Of a stretch of 64,000 bases of DNA, positions 22,423 through 34,918 are shown piece after piece; within the stretch, counting starts at the first letter, position 1, and each line of letters begins with the position of its first letter. The DNA is from Turnera subulata (taxonomy: Eukaryota; Streptophyta; Magnoliopsida; Malpighiales; Passifloraceae): positions 97,515-161,514 of the forward strand of contig JAKUCV010006750.1 of assembly GCA_028386065.3 (NCBI GenBank), given 5' to 3'. A program made the translations under genes and the position numbers. The notes beneath the pieces were generated by a model. That model did not search any database. It saw nothing but the letters and a program-made list of their open reading frames with translations, and was not told the origin of the DNA.

Positions 22423-25400
22423 TGTAACAGCCCTGGTAAAAATTTGGTGTTTTTACCGGATTGTAAATGTCTTTTTACAGTGATTTACCTTTGAATTTAA
22501 TCTTGGGTAATTAATTCAAGGTAAATCGGGCGTCGTTTTTTGAAACACAGGTTTTTCCCGCGCTCGTAATTTTTTCGTGAATTTTTCGGACCTAAGTTGG
22601 TATTTTTCGGGTCCCGGAATCTTCAGAAAATCACACCGGAGGATAACTAAGTGGGGGTATCAGTTGTTTTCTGGTCCAGTCTGGACACGACTGCGTGATT
22701 GAGTCACGCAACCGCCTCTTCCCTGTTACACCTGTGACTTACCTGCCCGTGACTCTGCCTTCGTTTTCCATGCACGCCTTCTTCTGCAAAAAAACACTGC
22801 CTACACTTGCAACCCAACCTCTGCGACCGTTACCATATTCCCTGCTTCACCTACACACTCACAAATCTGCAAAAGAAAGAAAAAAAAACTAGAAACACAA
22901 AAACTAACAACCCACACCGACAACCACCACCACCGAGACAGCCACCGTCGGCCACCAACATCTCCACACACACCCCCGCGTGCCGCCATCAGTTCCTTCC
23001 GCTCCAGCCTTTCTCCCCTCCTTCTCTTCCTCCTCACCTTGTTGCCGACGCGACGGGCCGGTCGCGCTACCCGGATGAAGCCACGCCGACCACACGCTCG
23101 AGTTGCCGTCTCTTCCTTGCTGCCACTCCGATCTGCAGCAACCGCCGGAGAGGAGCCAAGCCACGACGCTGACCTTTCTCCTGTCGCGTCCCCTCGAGCC
23201 GTCGCATCCACCACTGCAACGCCGTCCTCGTTCCCCACCTGCACGCTGTTGCCCGCCACACGAGCAGCCACCGACACCGATCTCTCTCACGCCGCCGTGC
23301 GTGTTTTCGTTGCCGTTGCACTGCCATGTCCACCAGCAGTCGACGCCGCCTCCCTTTGCCTCCACCTCGCCGTGTCGCCCTCGCTTTCGTCTCTGATCCG
23401 ACCGAGCCGCCGTCGTCAGCAGCTTCCAAGGTGAGCAGACCCGATGGACGTGGATTCGACCCGGTTTTGCGTGGGTCGACCCGGTAGCTATGGTTTTGAC
23501 CCGAGTCATGTTAGGTCGGGCCATGGGCTGTGATGCTTGCACCTGGGCCTTGTGGCTTGGGCCTGCATCAAGGTCTTGTGGGCTCACCTGATGGGCATAT
23601 AGGTGGGAATTTGGTTATGTTGCTTGGCCCAATTCGAAATGGTAAAAAAATATACTAACGGGAATAAATAATCTGGAAAAAATATATATGTGGATTATAT
23701 AATTTCTGAAAGATATAAATATATTGTATTTTGTAGAAATAAATAAAGTAATTACCATGTTATATTATTTTCAAGAAACTAAGGTAAATATAATAAGAAT
23801 TATATCCTTTTCAAAATTACTAAATAATGACTACATTAGAAAATGATAAATATACTATAAATATTTCGGGAGTATAAGAATACACTATATCAGGGAATTA
23901 TGATGTAGTAGCTATTTTTGGAGAAGTATAGTTGTTTTAAGTTAAGTAATTTTAAAAATGAATGTATATATATATATATATATATATATCTTCCTAAAAA
24001 AAATTATTTTGTGATAATTATATTTTTGGGAAATGATAAATATCTTCATAAAAATATTTTGGGAAAAGTATAATTAATTTATGGAAATATTATGAAAAGA
24101 GTTTTAATTAAAGTATGGTACCGAAATTATATCCGGATATAGGTACGGTATAATATCTTCGGTAAAGGATGATAACAAAAGATATGTAACCGGGAAGGGG
24201 TTATTTCGCAGTATTGGCATCATAGCATACCGATTATGTGCATTTATGTGAGTATATTGTTCTGGTGTATAGGTTTTGATATCGGGCAGTTTCCCGTGGA
24301 GCCGGCTTGGGACCGGACATTGTCTTCAGAGTTAAGTAATCGGCCAAGGTGTGGATGGATAACTCTTGAAATGTGCCTGTAATACTGTGTGTGATTTGTT
24401 GTTTGATTGAACTGCTGAGAAGATCATTGTTAGTTATTTGAATGCTATGGTTATTGCTGTTGCTGTCGTTGGACTGTGTTGTTGGTCTTGTGGATATTGT
24501 GGATAATTGTTGAACTGTTAATTGTGAATAATTGGTGTTATGAGATTGTTGATTGGTTGGGTCTGCGGATTAACTTGTGATAATGGAAAGTTGAATAACT
24601 TGAGGAAATGAATATTAGAAATTATGATGATATATATTATTGTTGGATACTTGATGATGTAGATTGTTAATGTTGGTTCTGAGTGTGATTCGCTGATATT
24701 GTCCTGCTTGATTGAACTGCTGTGTTGACTGTTATTAGTTTCTTGGATACTGTGTTGTGATTGATGTTAGATTGTGAGTAATTGATGCTATGAAACTGTT
24801 GATGGATTGGTCTGTTGTATAACTTGAGTTAATAGGAAGTTGGAAAACTAGAAAAAACTGTGATATGGATAAATGGGAAAAAGGAAAAAATGGAAATTGG
24901 AAGTTGATTTGAGATGGTAATTTTATTGTGACGTGGTAAGTAGAGGTACGACCGGATGGTTTGAGACTGTTTTGTGGTGGCCATGATCTGGGTTACTTGT
25001 GATGGGCATATTGATGCCGGTTTGATATTGGTATGTTGATCCCTGAGATTGTGATTGGGATGTTGATCCCTAAGATTGTGATTGGGATGTTGATTCCTGA
25101 GATTGTGATTTGGATGTTGATTCCTGAGATTGTGATTGGGATGATGATCCCTGAGATTGTTATTGGGATGTTGATCCCTGAGATTGTGATTGGGATGTTG
25201 ATCCCTGAGATTGTGATTGGGATGTTGATCCCTGAGATTGTTATTGGGATGTTGATCCCTGAGATTTGATATTGGGATGTTGATCCTGGGTTCTTGGTTT
25301 GATCTGGCACCATAAACAGGTTGATAGCCTGGTACGACCTTAGCTTATCCGTGACAGGGTCAGAAAGATAATGTTGGAATAATAATAAAGTCCTTGGTAC

Positions 25401-25884
25401 GTTTGGGTCGAGTCTTTGAGTTTGGTCTGTCTTGTACGGTATTGTCTTTGGTATGGTTGTGACTATTGTCTACATCTCTTCTTTGAAGTATTATAGCTGC
25501 CTGCATATCTCTGTTTATCCTTGGTTGGTGAGTACTTCGGACTCACCCCTCACCTGCGGGCTTTCATCCCGTAGGATGGGTTATTTGTGGTACAGGTTTG
25601 GTGCATTCCAGATAGGCTGCAGCGTTATCCCTTGGACAGGACTTGGATCCATAGTTTGCATCAGTGTCGCATACAGTGTCATTGTGAGTTATTAAGTCTT
25701 CCGCTGTGCTACTTTTGCTATTGTTGGGCCATTGGGCCGGTTATGACGTTATTGATGTTTTTATTTTGGGCTGTTGAGGCCGAGTTTCTGTTGTATACAC
25801 TATATGCTGGGCTTTATTTGGTCAGGTCGTTACAGTTCTGGCACGTGTTTACTATGTACGGTAAATACGGGTCGGGGCATTTTA
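22423..25884 (+). repeat. 3' LTR of element E
   Basis: From TGTAACAGCCCTGG to the mutated end GGGGCATTTTA. Collinear with the 5' LTR (17268-20812), with one fewer minisatellite unit and a shorter AT tract. Confidence 0.9.
25025..25290 (+). repeat. 27-bp hairpin minisatellite, E 3' LTR
   Basis: About nine to ten units of GGGATGTTGATCCC plus spacer, one fewer than in the 5' LTR. Point changes in some units (for example TTGGATGTTGATTCC) weaken the stem. Confidence 0.9.
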
Positions 25885-26872
25885 AAAAGTTTTAATTAAA
25901 GTATGGTACCAAAATTATATTCGGATATACGTACGGTATAGTATTTTCGGTAAAAGATGATAACAAAGGATATGAACCGGGATGGGTTTATTTCGCAGTA
26001 TTGGCATCATAGTATACCGATTATATGCATTTATGTGAGCATGTGTTGTTGTTTTGTGGTATAGGTTTTGATATCGGGTAGTTTCCCGAGGAACCGGCTT
26101 CGGACCGGTCATTGTCTTCAGAGTTGAGTAATCGGCTAAGGTGAGGATGGATTTCCTTCGATATGTGCCTATATTACTCGGTTGTTGTGTTTGGTGATTG
26201 TTGCGCTGTTGAGTGTTGCGCTGTTGGGTGTTGCATTTGCTGTGGTATGATTCGGGATGTTTATCCCAGTGTCTTGATTGGTTTTGGGATGTTTGTCCCT
26301 ATACGTTGAGTTTTTAGATGTTTATCTTTGTGTCTTTTGGTATTAATTATAATGGGTTAAATAATAATTTGTGATAAGGATATCGATCCTCGGTTTTGGA
26401 TGGGATGTCTATCTCGGTATTTTGGTTAGGGATGTTGATCCCTGAGATTTGGAATTGGATAATGATAATATAATTGTCACGTGGTAAGTAGTGGTACGAC
26501 TCGATGGTTTAAGACTGTTTTGTGGTGGCCATGATCTGGGTTACTTGTGATAAGCATGTCTATGCTTGGGATGTCTATCCCGTGATTATATTTGGGATGT
26601 CTATCCTTGGGTTCTATTTTTGGGATGTCGATCCCTGGGCTCTCTTGGATTTGATCTGGCACCCGAAATATGTTGAGAACCAGGTCTGACCCCTAATTTG
26701 TCCGTGACGGGGCCCGGAAAGATAAAATTGAAAATTGGATTTTGTTTAAGTCTTTTTGGGTCTTGGACCAGTTTTGGGTCGAGTCTTTTGGATTGTTTTA
26801 TTTTGGCTGTAATGCCTGTGTTTTCGACTTGAGTAACTTATAGTGTTGCATATTGATCGTCTATCCATGGTT

Positions 26873-26920
26873 GTGAGCACTTCGGACTCACCCCTCACCT
26901 GCGGGATTTCATCCCGGAGG
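26873..26920 (+). promoter_or_regulatory. Conserved double hairpin, C 5' LTR
   Basis: GTGAG / CTCAC around CACTTCGGA, then CCTGCGGG / CCCGGAGG with one mismatch. The C 3' LTR copy (32215-32263) has CCCGTAGA in the second arm. Confidence 0.62.
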
Positions 26921-27551
26921 TTGAGTCATTTGTGGTTCAGGTATGAAGCATTCTAAACAGGCTGCGGCGTTATCCCTCGGACAGGACTCGGATCCATTAG
27001 TTTGCATCATGAGTCGCATACAGTGTCTTTATGAGTTTTAAAAGTCTTCCGCTGTGCTAATTATTATTATTGTTGGGCCTTGGGCTGGTTGTGATGTTAT
27101 TGATGATCCCGATTTCGGGTGATATGTTTTGATGTTAGGCCGAAGGGCCAGATTTCAGATGTTTATATTTTGGGCTGTTAAGCCGGTTTTCTATTGTTTA
27201 CACTGTATGCTGGGCTTTATTTGGTCGGGTTGTTACAGTTCCGGCACGTGTTTACTATGTACGGTAAATACGGGTCAGGGCGTTTCATTTTGGTAGCGGA
27301 GCGGGCTGTAGGTCCTAGGGTGTTTACTGTGCTTGTTTGTTGTGCTTGTTTGTTGTGCATAGTTCGCTCCATTTGTTTATTATTTTATATCATTTAGTTA
27401 GTGCATTATAGATCCAGTCAAGGGACACTAGCTTGCCACAGAACATTCACATAAGAGGTAAATAATGCCATAAATAAGCGAAAACATAAATATTATTAAT
27501 ATTACTAAAAACATTAATATTACATTGATATTTTTTTTTAAAAAAGTACAT

Positions 27552-28061
27552 TCATCTTCTTGGTACGACGTTGACCCTGAAGCTATTGGGGTCATTGTTG
27601 ATGTTGACCTTGATGCTGTCGTTCCACGAGAACCACATGCCGCCCCTGTTGTCCTGGCCAGGAAGCTCGAACCAGTTTGCTTGAGGGAACCGGAGTGGGA
27701 TGAGACCGTGATCGTCTTCAGGCTGCCACTGGGTCTCCGTGAGAAGAACCATGTTTGGCTTGTACTGGTTCTTCAGATCCCTCAGGGTACGCGAGAACTC
27801 CTGGGAACGCCTAGCGACTCCTCTGCAGTTCCACGCCAGTAGTCGGGCCTTTGGCCATGTTGTTGGTAACCGAGTGACTCTGGGCATGCTTTGGGCAGTC
27901 ATCGAGAGCTGATAGTAGGTACCTTGCTCCAGGGAATGGCAAGTGGACTCTAGGTTGAACTCCTGAAGTCTTTCAGAGATGAAAAACATGACATAGTTGG
28001 CCGAGCCATAGAAGGAGGTCCCTAGAGTGCCATGGTCCTCTAGGAAGAACGTCTCTTCCAT
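27552..28061 (-). pseudogene. LINE endonuclease (EEP) N-terminal fragment, antisense in element C
   Basis: A 169-aa open frame on the minus strand. Its second half reads RLLAWNCRGVARRSQEF, then a helix and NMVLLTETQWQPEDDHG, the first motifs of the endonuclease/exonuclease/phosphatase fold at the N-terminus of plant LINE ORF2 (WNCRG; L.E). It stops after about 100 residues of the fold (GGMWFSW... then NVVPRR), far short of the usual 220-240, so it cannot be a complete enzyme. The frame remains open upstream of the ATG (NARLVFVDELYSSRFF), with no recognised domain. I infer a captured LINE fragment; an endogenous antisense gene that uses part of it is possible. Confidence 0.6.
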
Positions 28062-28187
28062 GGGAGTGATGAAGAACCTCGATGAGTAGAGTTCGTCGAC
28101 AAAGACCAGACGGGCATTCTGCCGAGCTCGTTCGGTAGTTCCTCTGGATGTTCGTTGATCATGTTGTAGGCAGCCTGTTTCTTCTAC

Positions 28188-28475
28188 CTAGGTTGGCACC
28201 TTCGACGAAGAAGACGGACGATGGAGCAGGCATGTTGTTTCGGCGCGTGGTGTTTTGTTTTTTGAACGTGGTGTTTTCTTTGCCTGAGGGTTTTGTTTTC
28301 TCTTGGATGCTTTGTGGTTTTTGCTTTTCGTTGCTTTGCCTTTTATAGAAAAATGTTTACCGTTTTGTTTTTCCAAGTTTAGACCCCACCTATCCCCGAA
28401 AAAGTCTAACAGATTTTTCGATGATGGGAAAAGCAGATTCCCTTCACAAAGCTCCAAACTGTTTTTATTCTTCAA
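28188..28475 (-). CDS. Hypothetical basic segment upstream of the endonuclease fragment
   Basis: A 95-aa frame, Lys-rich in the middle (about residues 45-80). The segment containing the first 20 residues is shared with E (near 21100-21150), the rest is not. I do not recognise a family. It may be leader sequence of the antisense transcription unit rather than a protein. Confidence 0.2.
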   Translation of the reverse strand: MKNKNSLELCEGNLLFPSSKNLLDFFGDRWGLNLEKQNGKHFSIKGKATKSKNHKASKRKQNPQAKKTPRSKNKTPRAETTCLLHRPSSSSKVPT

Positions 28476-29164
28476 GGTGTTGTTTTTGAAAATTTTTATG
28501 TTGCTTCATTTATTGCTTCGTTCCTTTATACGTTTTTCGGGCTACAAATGCCAGTGTTTTTCAGCCCTTTTCCATCTTACGATTTTCTATCTCCTTGGCT
28601 ACTTTGTTTTATTCTCTTGAAGATTGCATCTATTATCACATGCATCCGTGACCGTTGAGGCTAGACTGATGGGACCATACCTCGAGTAGAGTGCATGTGC
28701 GACAAGCTTACACCTGTTCGGACATCGTGGAGGGATACGAGACTTGACAGACGTTATTGGGCGGAATTTGTGAGCAAGTGGATAATGTTTCTTTCGAGGG
28801 ACACATGACGTGCTCGTGATCATCACCTTACGAGTTAACGGATATCTTTTTCACGAGGGAAACCGACGTCACCGTTAGTTGCGCGTGTTATGTTTCTCGG
28901 GATCGAGGATGTTTACGATCGATCTAGAGTGCCGAAAATGAAAACATGTTTTGTTTTAACTTCTTTATGTTTTGGTTTTGTTAAACGAATTTTGTTTTTA
29001 ATCTCTTTATGTTTGATTTTATATTCCTATTGTTGATTTTTGTTTTGCTTTGAGATGTTTTGATTTTCTGTTTAACATAAGACTTCGTAACATAAGAGTT
29101 TTGATTTTAAAAGAAAACTTATTTTATTTATTACATAACGGTTTTACAACGGAGAAGAAGTACT

Positions 29165-29401
29165 TTAAGGAGTTACTTGCTTCTCAAGGTCTTTTACAAG
29201 TTTCTGGATGTTTTTCACGTGAGGGAAGAGTTCCGCACACGCCAGTTCTATCTGCATCACCGCCGAGCTGACCTTCCTCAGTGAGACATCCAGCTGCATC
29301 AGTGTCTGCTGCGGAGTGTTGCTTTCAGCCATTGCCTTGCCCTTTCGATCATCAACTTCTTTGCCAGCACGCTTCTTTCGCCGTTTTGGGGAGACGACCA
29401 T
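29165..29401 (-). CDS. Antisense small protein in element C (conserved with E)
   Basis: 78 aa from the first ATG, homologous along its full length to the antisense product of E: a basic start (PKRRKKRAGKEVDDRKGKAM), then SSAVMQIELACAELFPHVKN and IQKLVKDLEKQV, a probable helix or coiled coil. The homology also extends upstream of the ATG (GGTAFPTSSD.EPPKK.FKTN), so the true start may be a non-ATG codon or an upstream exon. A TATA-like box lies near 29521-29533. It lies 273 bp before the 3' LTR. Function unknown. Confidence 0.55.
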   Translation of the reverse strand: MVVSPKRRKKRAGKEVDDRKGKAMAESNTPQQTLMQLDVSLRKVSSAVMQIELACAELFPHVKNIQKLVKDLEKQVTP

Positions 29402-29520
29402 GTGTTCTTTCAGACCGACGATGTTCGTCTTGAACTGCTTCTTGGGAGGTTCTTTATCGGAGCTTGTCGGGAAAGCAGTACCACCGATGGCTGTGTGTGA
29501 GTTTGCCAGTCATGTGGTTC

Positions 29521-29533
29521 AGTTTTTATAGAG
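29521..29533 (-). promoter_or_regulatory. TATA-like box upstream of antisense ORF (C)
   Basis: Minus strand reads CTCTATAAAAACTG, about 125 bp upstream of the antisense ATG, equivalent to the site in E. Confidence 0.45.
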
Positions 29534-32500
29534 GATGAGAAGTCGCATAAGGATATAAGCGACATATCGCGTTGAGTTGGACACCTGGCAGAGTGTGCCA
29601 GAAGCTTATCGTGGTAGGACCCACGGATAAGACAAGGAATTTCGGGGACGAAATTCTTTTTAAGGTGGGTAGACTGTAACGGACCGGAAAAAAATTTGAA
29701 TTTTTACCGGGACTGTAAAAGTCTTTTCATAGCGATTTACCGAATGAATTAATCTTGGGTAATTAATTCAAGGTAAATCGAGCGTCGTTTTTCGTAACCG
29801 AGGGTTTTACCGTGCTCGAGATTTTTTCCGTGGATTTTACGGACCAAAGTTGGTATTTTTCGGGTCCCGGAATCCTCAGAAAAATCACACCGGAAAATAA
29901 CTAAGGGGGTATCAGTTATTTTCTGGTCCGGACCGGACTCGCTCCATAATGCAGACAAGCAGCATCATTGATCGTCACAGGCTGTACAGTATTATCATCT
30001 CAATAAAAAGAAAGCAGGAGAAGAGAGGAAGAGGAGAAGAAAAAGAAAAAGAGAGAAAAGAAGAGAGAAAAAAAAAAGAGAAAAAGGAAAGGAAAAAAAA
30101 GAGAGAAGAAAAGAAAAAAAAAAGAAAAGAAAAAAAAGAGAAGAAAATCGGAAGAAGAAAAACAGAGAGGAAAAAGAAAAAAATAGAAAAAAATAGAAAC
30201 AGAAAAAAAAGAAAATGAAAGAAAAATAAAAAGAAATTGGAAAGAAAATAGAAAAAATAAAGAAAGAAAAAAAAAACTGAATGAACAGTGCCGTCACCCT
30301 CGGGTCACTGTGCACGCCGACGAAATCCACGCCGTCGTTCGCTGCACCGCCGCCACCATCGAGCTCGTCGTGTCGTCGCGACCTCAACCCCATCGCTCCC
30401 GTCGTCTTCCGCCGCCTGACGGGCCGTGACGCGCCGTTGACCCGGCGGAGGACCCGCGGATCCGTCTTCCTCCACGCCTGCAACTGCTCCTGCCGTCGCC
30501 GCGCCGCCTTTCCACCGCCCTTGGAGTTGCCTCGAGCTCGCCTTGAAATCCACGCCGCCACCGTCTTCAAGGTGAGCAACCCGTTTTCACGGGCGGGTCG
30601 CGCCTGGGTTGGGTCCTGGGCAGTCCGGATTCTTTTCCTTTTTTTTTAAAAAAATAATATATATATATATACATATAACTAATTTCTGCTAATTAATTTT
30701 TGGGAAAAAGGGTAAATATTATTTTGGAAAATTATATGTAATATTCTGGGTTTGGGATTTTGAAAATATATATATACTTTGACTCTTGAAAATTAAGATA
30801 ATTATATGTTGTTTTAGAAAATTAATATTATGTTATTCTAGGAAAGATATATATTAAGATTATATTTTCTGAAATGTTATTATTTTTCTAGAAAATTATG
30901 GGAATACTTTTGGAAATATATATAGTATATACAAATAATATTTTTTAAAAAATAAATTATTATGTTGATGTATAATGGTTTGGAAATGTAATTTTGTCTT
31001 TAGAAAATATATATGTATATTTATAATTCGTATTTATTTTCAAGAAAATAAGTTTATATAGTTATATTTACTGGAAATATGGTTTTCTAATAAAATAATA
31101 TTTGGTAATTATTATTGGCAAGTAATATATATTATGGAAATAATTTTTGGGAAAATACATATATATGATATAATTTCTAGGAAAATTATATTGTTATTAT
31201 TTTGGAAAACAAAGTATAATTACTCTAAAAAAAATACTTAAAGGAGAGTTTTAATTAAAGTATGGTACCAAAATTATATTCGGATATACGTACGGTATAG
31301 TATTTTCGGTAAAAGATGATAACAAAGGATATGAACCGGGATGGGTTTATTTCGCAGTATTGGCATCATAGTATACCGATTATGTGCATTTATGTGAGCA
31401 TGTGTTGTTGTTTTGTGGTATAGGTTTTGATATCGGGCAGTTTCCCGAGGAACCGGCTTCGGACCGGTCATTGTCTTCAGAGTTGAGTAATCGGCTAAGG
31501 TGAGGATGGATTTTCTTCGATATGTTCCTATATTACTCGGTTGTTGTGTTTGGTGATTGTTGCGCTGCTGAGTGTTGCATTTGCTGTGGTATGATTCGGG
31601 ATGTTTATCCTAGTGTCTTGATTGGTTTTGGGATGTTTGTCCCCATACGTTGAGTTTTTAGATGTTTATCTTTGTGTCTTTTGGTATTAAGTATAATGGG
31701 TTAAAAAATAATTTGTGATAAGGATGTCGATCCTCGGTTTTAGATGGGATGTCTATCCCGGTATTTTGGTTAGGGATGTTGATCCCTGAGATTTGGATTT
31801 GGATAATGATAATATAATTGTCACGTGGTAAGTAGTGGTACGACTCGATGGTTTAAGACTGTTTTGTGGTGGCCATGATCTGGGTTACTTGTGATAAGCA
31901 TGTCTACGCTTGGGATGTCTATCCCGTGATTATATTTAGATGTCTATCCCTTGGTTCTATTTTTGGGATGTCGATCCCTGGGCTCTCTTGGATTTGATCT
32001 GGCACCCGAAATATGTTGAGAACCAGGTCTGACCCCTAGCTTATCCGTGACGGGGCCCGGAAAAATAAAATTGGAAATTGGATTTTGTTTAAGTCTTTTT
32101 GGGTCTTGGACCAGTTTTGGGTCGAGTCTTTTGGATTGTTTTATTTTGGCTGTTATGCCTGTGTTTTCGACTTGAGTAACTTATAGTGTTGCATATTGAT
32201 CGTCTATCCATGGTTGTGAGCACTTCGGACTCACGCCTCACCTGCGGGCTTTCATCCCGTAGAATGAGTCATTTGTGGTTCAGGTGTGAAGCATTCCAGA
32301 CAGGCTGCGGCGTTATCCCTCGGACAGGACTCGGATCCATTAGTTTGCATCATGAGTCGCATACAGTGTCTTTATGAGTTTTAAAAATCTTCTGCTGTGC
32401 TAATTATTGCTATTGTTGGGCCTTAGGCCGGTTGTAAAACGCCCGTGTCCCAATTTTTTAATATAAAATAGAATTCAAATATAAAATGACTAAATTGCCC

Positions 32501-32717
32501 TTATCATTCCCGGGACACGAAAATCATCAACAAGATGATCAACTTCTAATCAAATAATAAATGATGCAATGGAATTAAGTACGCAGCGGAAAGCAAAAAT
32601 ACATAGCAACATGCATGCAATGAACCCTATGGATCCGACTCGAGGAGGAAAGCACCGCCACCTGCTGATATGCACCACAGCTCAAAGAGCAGTTATCCTG
32701 TGACAAGACTGTGAGGG

Positions 32718-32742
32718 GGTTGAGACCAACCACTGTCTCACC
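32718..32742 (-). promoter_or_regulatory. Hairpin in LTR G at the double-hairpin position
   Basis: On the minus strand GGTGAGAC...GTCTCAACC pairs over at least six bases (TGAGAC/GTCTCA). It takes the place of hairpin one, but I could not find a convincing second hairpin here. Confidence 0.4.
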
Positions 32743-32959
32743 GCAAACAAATAAACCAGTGTATACAAATACAAATCAACTACAAGTACACCGGCATCAA
32801 GCATCAGCAACCACATTGCACAAAACAAGACATCATCAGACTTCAAACCATCACTTATCATTACTTATATTATTATCTTTGTTATTAGGTTTAAATATTT
32901 TATTAGGGCCCTCTACTGTGTGCGTCGAGCTCGGTCCCGTCTGATCAGACAACCAGGGC

Positions 32960-33050
32960 ATAAGCCCAAATACCATCATAGAGAGAGAGAGATAGACAGA
33001 GAGAAAGAGGGAGGTAGAAAGGGGGAGATAGAAAGAGGGAGGTAGAACCG
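32960..33050. repeat. GAGA-type purine repeat in G
   Basis: Repeated GAGAGA and GAGGTAGAAAG phrases over about 80 bp. Confidence 0.75.
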
Positions 33051-33545
33051 GTCATCACAGACCCATATGCTAAACCGCATATACCATGCTATTCCGCATA
33101 AAATCCCGAGGGGTATCACTTCCCGCTCGAACCAACCGGTCAACAGCCCCACAGTAGAATTATTATAATTTGTTATTTATGCTTAAAGAGTTTCGTGTAC
33201 CATTACATATGAATGTCCAGGTTTGTGTGAATTTAACATCTTATTCTCAAGTCCGGGCCTCCAGCCCATAGTCCACCACACAAACCACAAAACCATATAT
33301 CACGTTATTTAACACACTAAACAAATCATGCTCGACAGGCATATTATATCACACTGGTACACAGTTCACATAATCATGCACACTGCATCAGAGGTATCAT
33401 CAATAAGATACAAGGTGTAAGCAAAAACATCCACAAAGCAGGCAAGCATGCATACAGCATTCAAGACCAAACAAATAATACCACTTTATATACCAAGACA
33501 ATTAACTGAGCACTGTAGGCAGTAATGCATACAAAGGTTTATAAT

Positions 33546-34918
33546 TGTTAGTTATATGCCCAAAAGCCAATCTATGGATGATTGTAGTCATGTATATACT
33601 TTGAGGTTATTCCAATAAATATGATTATGAGATAATTGCTTGCACATATTTATAACCCTAGTTCATATTTGATATATTCTTAAATGTCCCTAGTCGGTTA
33701 TTATTACGGTTGGGTTGTAATAATAAATTAAGACTAGCGTATGCTGAGTATTGCATATGTGAATTCTACATACGGGTACAAGTTGGAGAACTTGTGGACT
33801 GGACCGACCCACATAAGAACCCTACATGGAACGTTATATGTATGTCATTAGTGGTTCTTATAGATGTATTGTCCTCCGACCTGAGATCGTCAAGGTATCC
33901 AACATATGAGTCATGTACTTTGATATTATTCCTAGTCATCCGTAACTGGGTGGACATAAATATGGTGATATCACGGGTATCCGTTTTATACAGTTAACTC
34001 GGGGATCAAGAAACATAGATTAAACATATACGAGATTGGCATATTCCATGTCTCGTGTTTGATCTAGATAATGGGACGAAAGGACGATGACATGTTCCGA
34101 GGCATATAGAATCAGTACTGATCTTGTCGTTCGGGTAGCAATGATGTGTTGCTAGACGTCGCTCTTTGCTTATAATTGTAAAATGAGATTTTACAATTAT
34201 TGCCGGACATTAAAAGTGCCTACAGGGTCACACACATAGAACCGTTGATTCGAGTGGGTGGTTGAACCGTGGTTGGACCATGGTTGGACCGGGTGTTGTT
34301 GGATCGTGGTTGGACCATGGTTGAACCAGAATCGTTTTGGGATCAATAATTAAGTGAATTATTGATCAGACATGAGCTGTGGTGAGTTGTGGTCTGATTG
34401 TGTTTAGTGGGAGACAATGGTTATGGTGGACATCACCATTGGTCCACCTTGTTGGCCATTATGCTAGTTCTTTATGCATTATGGATGGGAGTGGGGAAAA
34501 GTTAAGAGATCAGATCACTCTCCTGCCTCTCTCACGTTTTTGCATCAGTTTCAGACCTCTCCATCATCCTCTCAACCTCTCTTCTTCTTTGTGAAAGAAG
34601 GAAGAGAACCAAACACCCAAAAACACATAGCCCCGGTTTACTCTTGCTAGCACATCAGTCCGGGGAGCTCGAGGCTTGACTCGTGTGACGACTCCAAGCT
34701 AATCACGGTTCGTGTGGATACCGTAGAGGAGCCAGGCCGTTGTCTAGCTCTTGCTGATTCCTTACACAAGTTGGGTGAGAGATCCTATCTCTACAGGTAT
34801 GTAAAAATTTTGTTATACGGTTTATGCATGCTTCACATGTGGTTCTTGGTTAAGTTTCCGTAATTCCGCTGCTTGTTGTGCTTAGTATATGAATGTCATA
34901 TAGCTTAGGAAACTTACA
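33546..34918 (+). mobile_element. Candidate solo LTR H (copia-like) inside G
   Basis: Ends TGTTAGTTATATG at 33546 and GGAAACTTACA at 34918. The flanks are ATAAT (33541-33545) and ATAAG (34919-34923). Deleting H with one flank restores the phrase GGTTTATAAGTCCTCACC, which fits the equivalent stretch of related LTRs (AGGTGAGGA...). No coding region. Internal features are a perfect palindrome TAATTGTAAAA / TTTTACAATTA (34173-34200) and a GTGGTTGGACCATGG-type minisatellite (34255-34330). The family is not identified; TG...CA ends and a 5-bp TSD indicate an LTR. Confidence 0.62.
34255..34330. repeat. Short minisatellite in H
   Basis: Four to five imperfect copies of GTGGTTGGACCATGGTTG-like units. 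Confidence 0.75.

Larger units (their letters stand above)
17268..25884 (+). mobile_element. Full-length non-autonomous LTR element E
   Basis: Two LTRs of 3,545 and 3,462 bp enclose a 1,610-bp internal domain. The left flank is GAAAG (17263-17267) and the right flank AAAAG (25885-25889); the right LTR end itself is mutated (GGGGCATTTTA for GGGGCGTTTCA), so the one-base difference is plausible decay. Confirmation comes from the host LTR: the 3' LTR of C runs through this site without interruption (GGAGAGTTTTAATTAAAG, 31250-31267). There is no gag-pol. The internal domain shares start, middle and end with that of C but lacks the endonuclease-like segment. Confidence 0.88.
27288..29674 (+). mobile_element. 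Internal domain of element C
   Basis: Starts TTTTGGTAGCGGAGCGGGC. The gag start is decayed (ATAGATCCAGTCAAGGG at 27408, with ATG changed to ATA). It ends AATTTCGGGGACGAAATTC plus AAGGTGGGTAGAC before the 3' LTR at 29675. About 780 bp more than in E is explained by an endonuclease-like segment on the minus strand (27550-28430). Confidence 0.82.

Noticed and set aside
27525..27842. 105-aa plus-strand frame in element C
   Set aside because: Antisense shadow of the endonuclease fragment on the minus strand.
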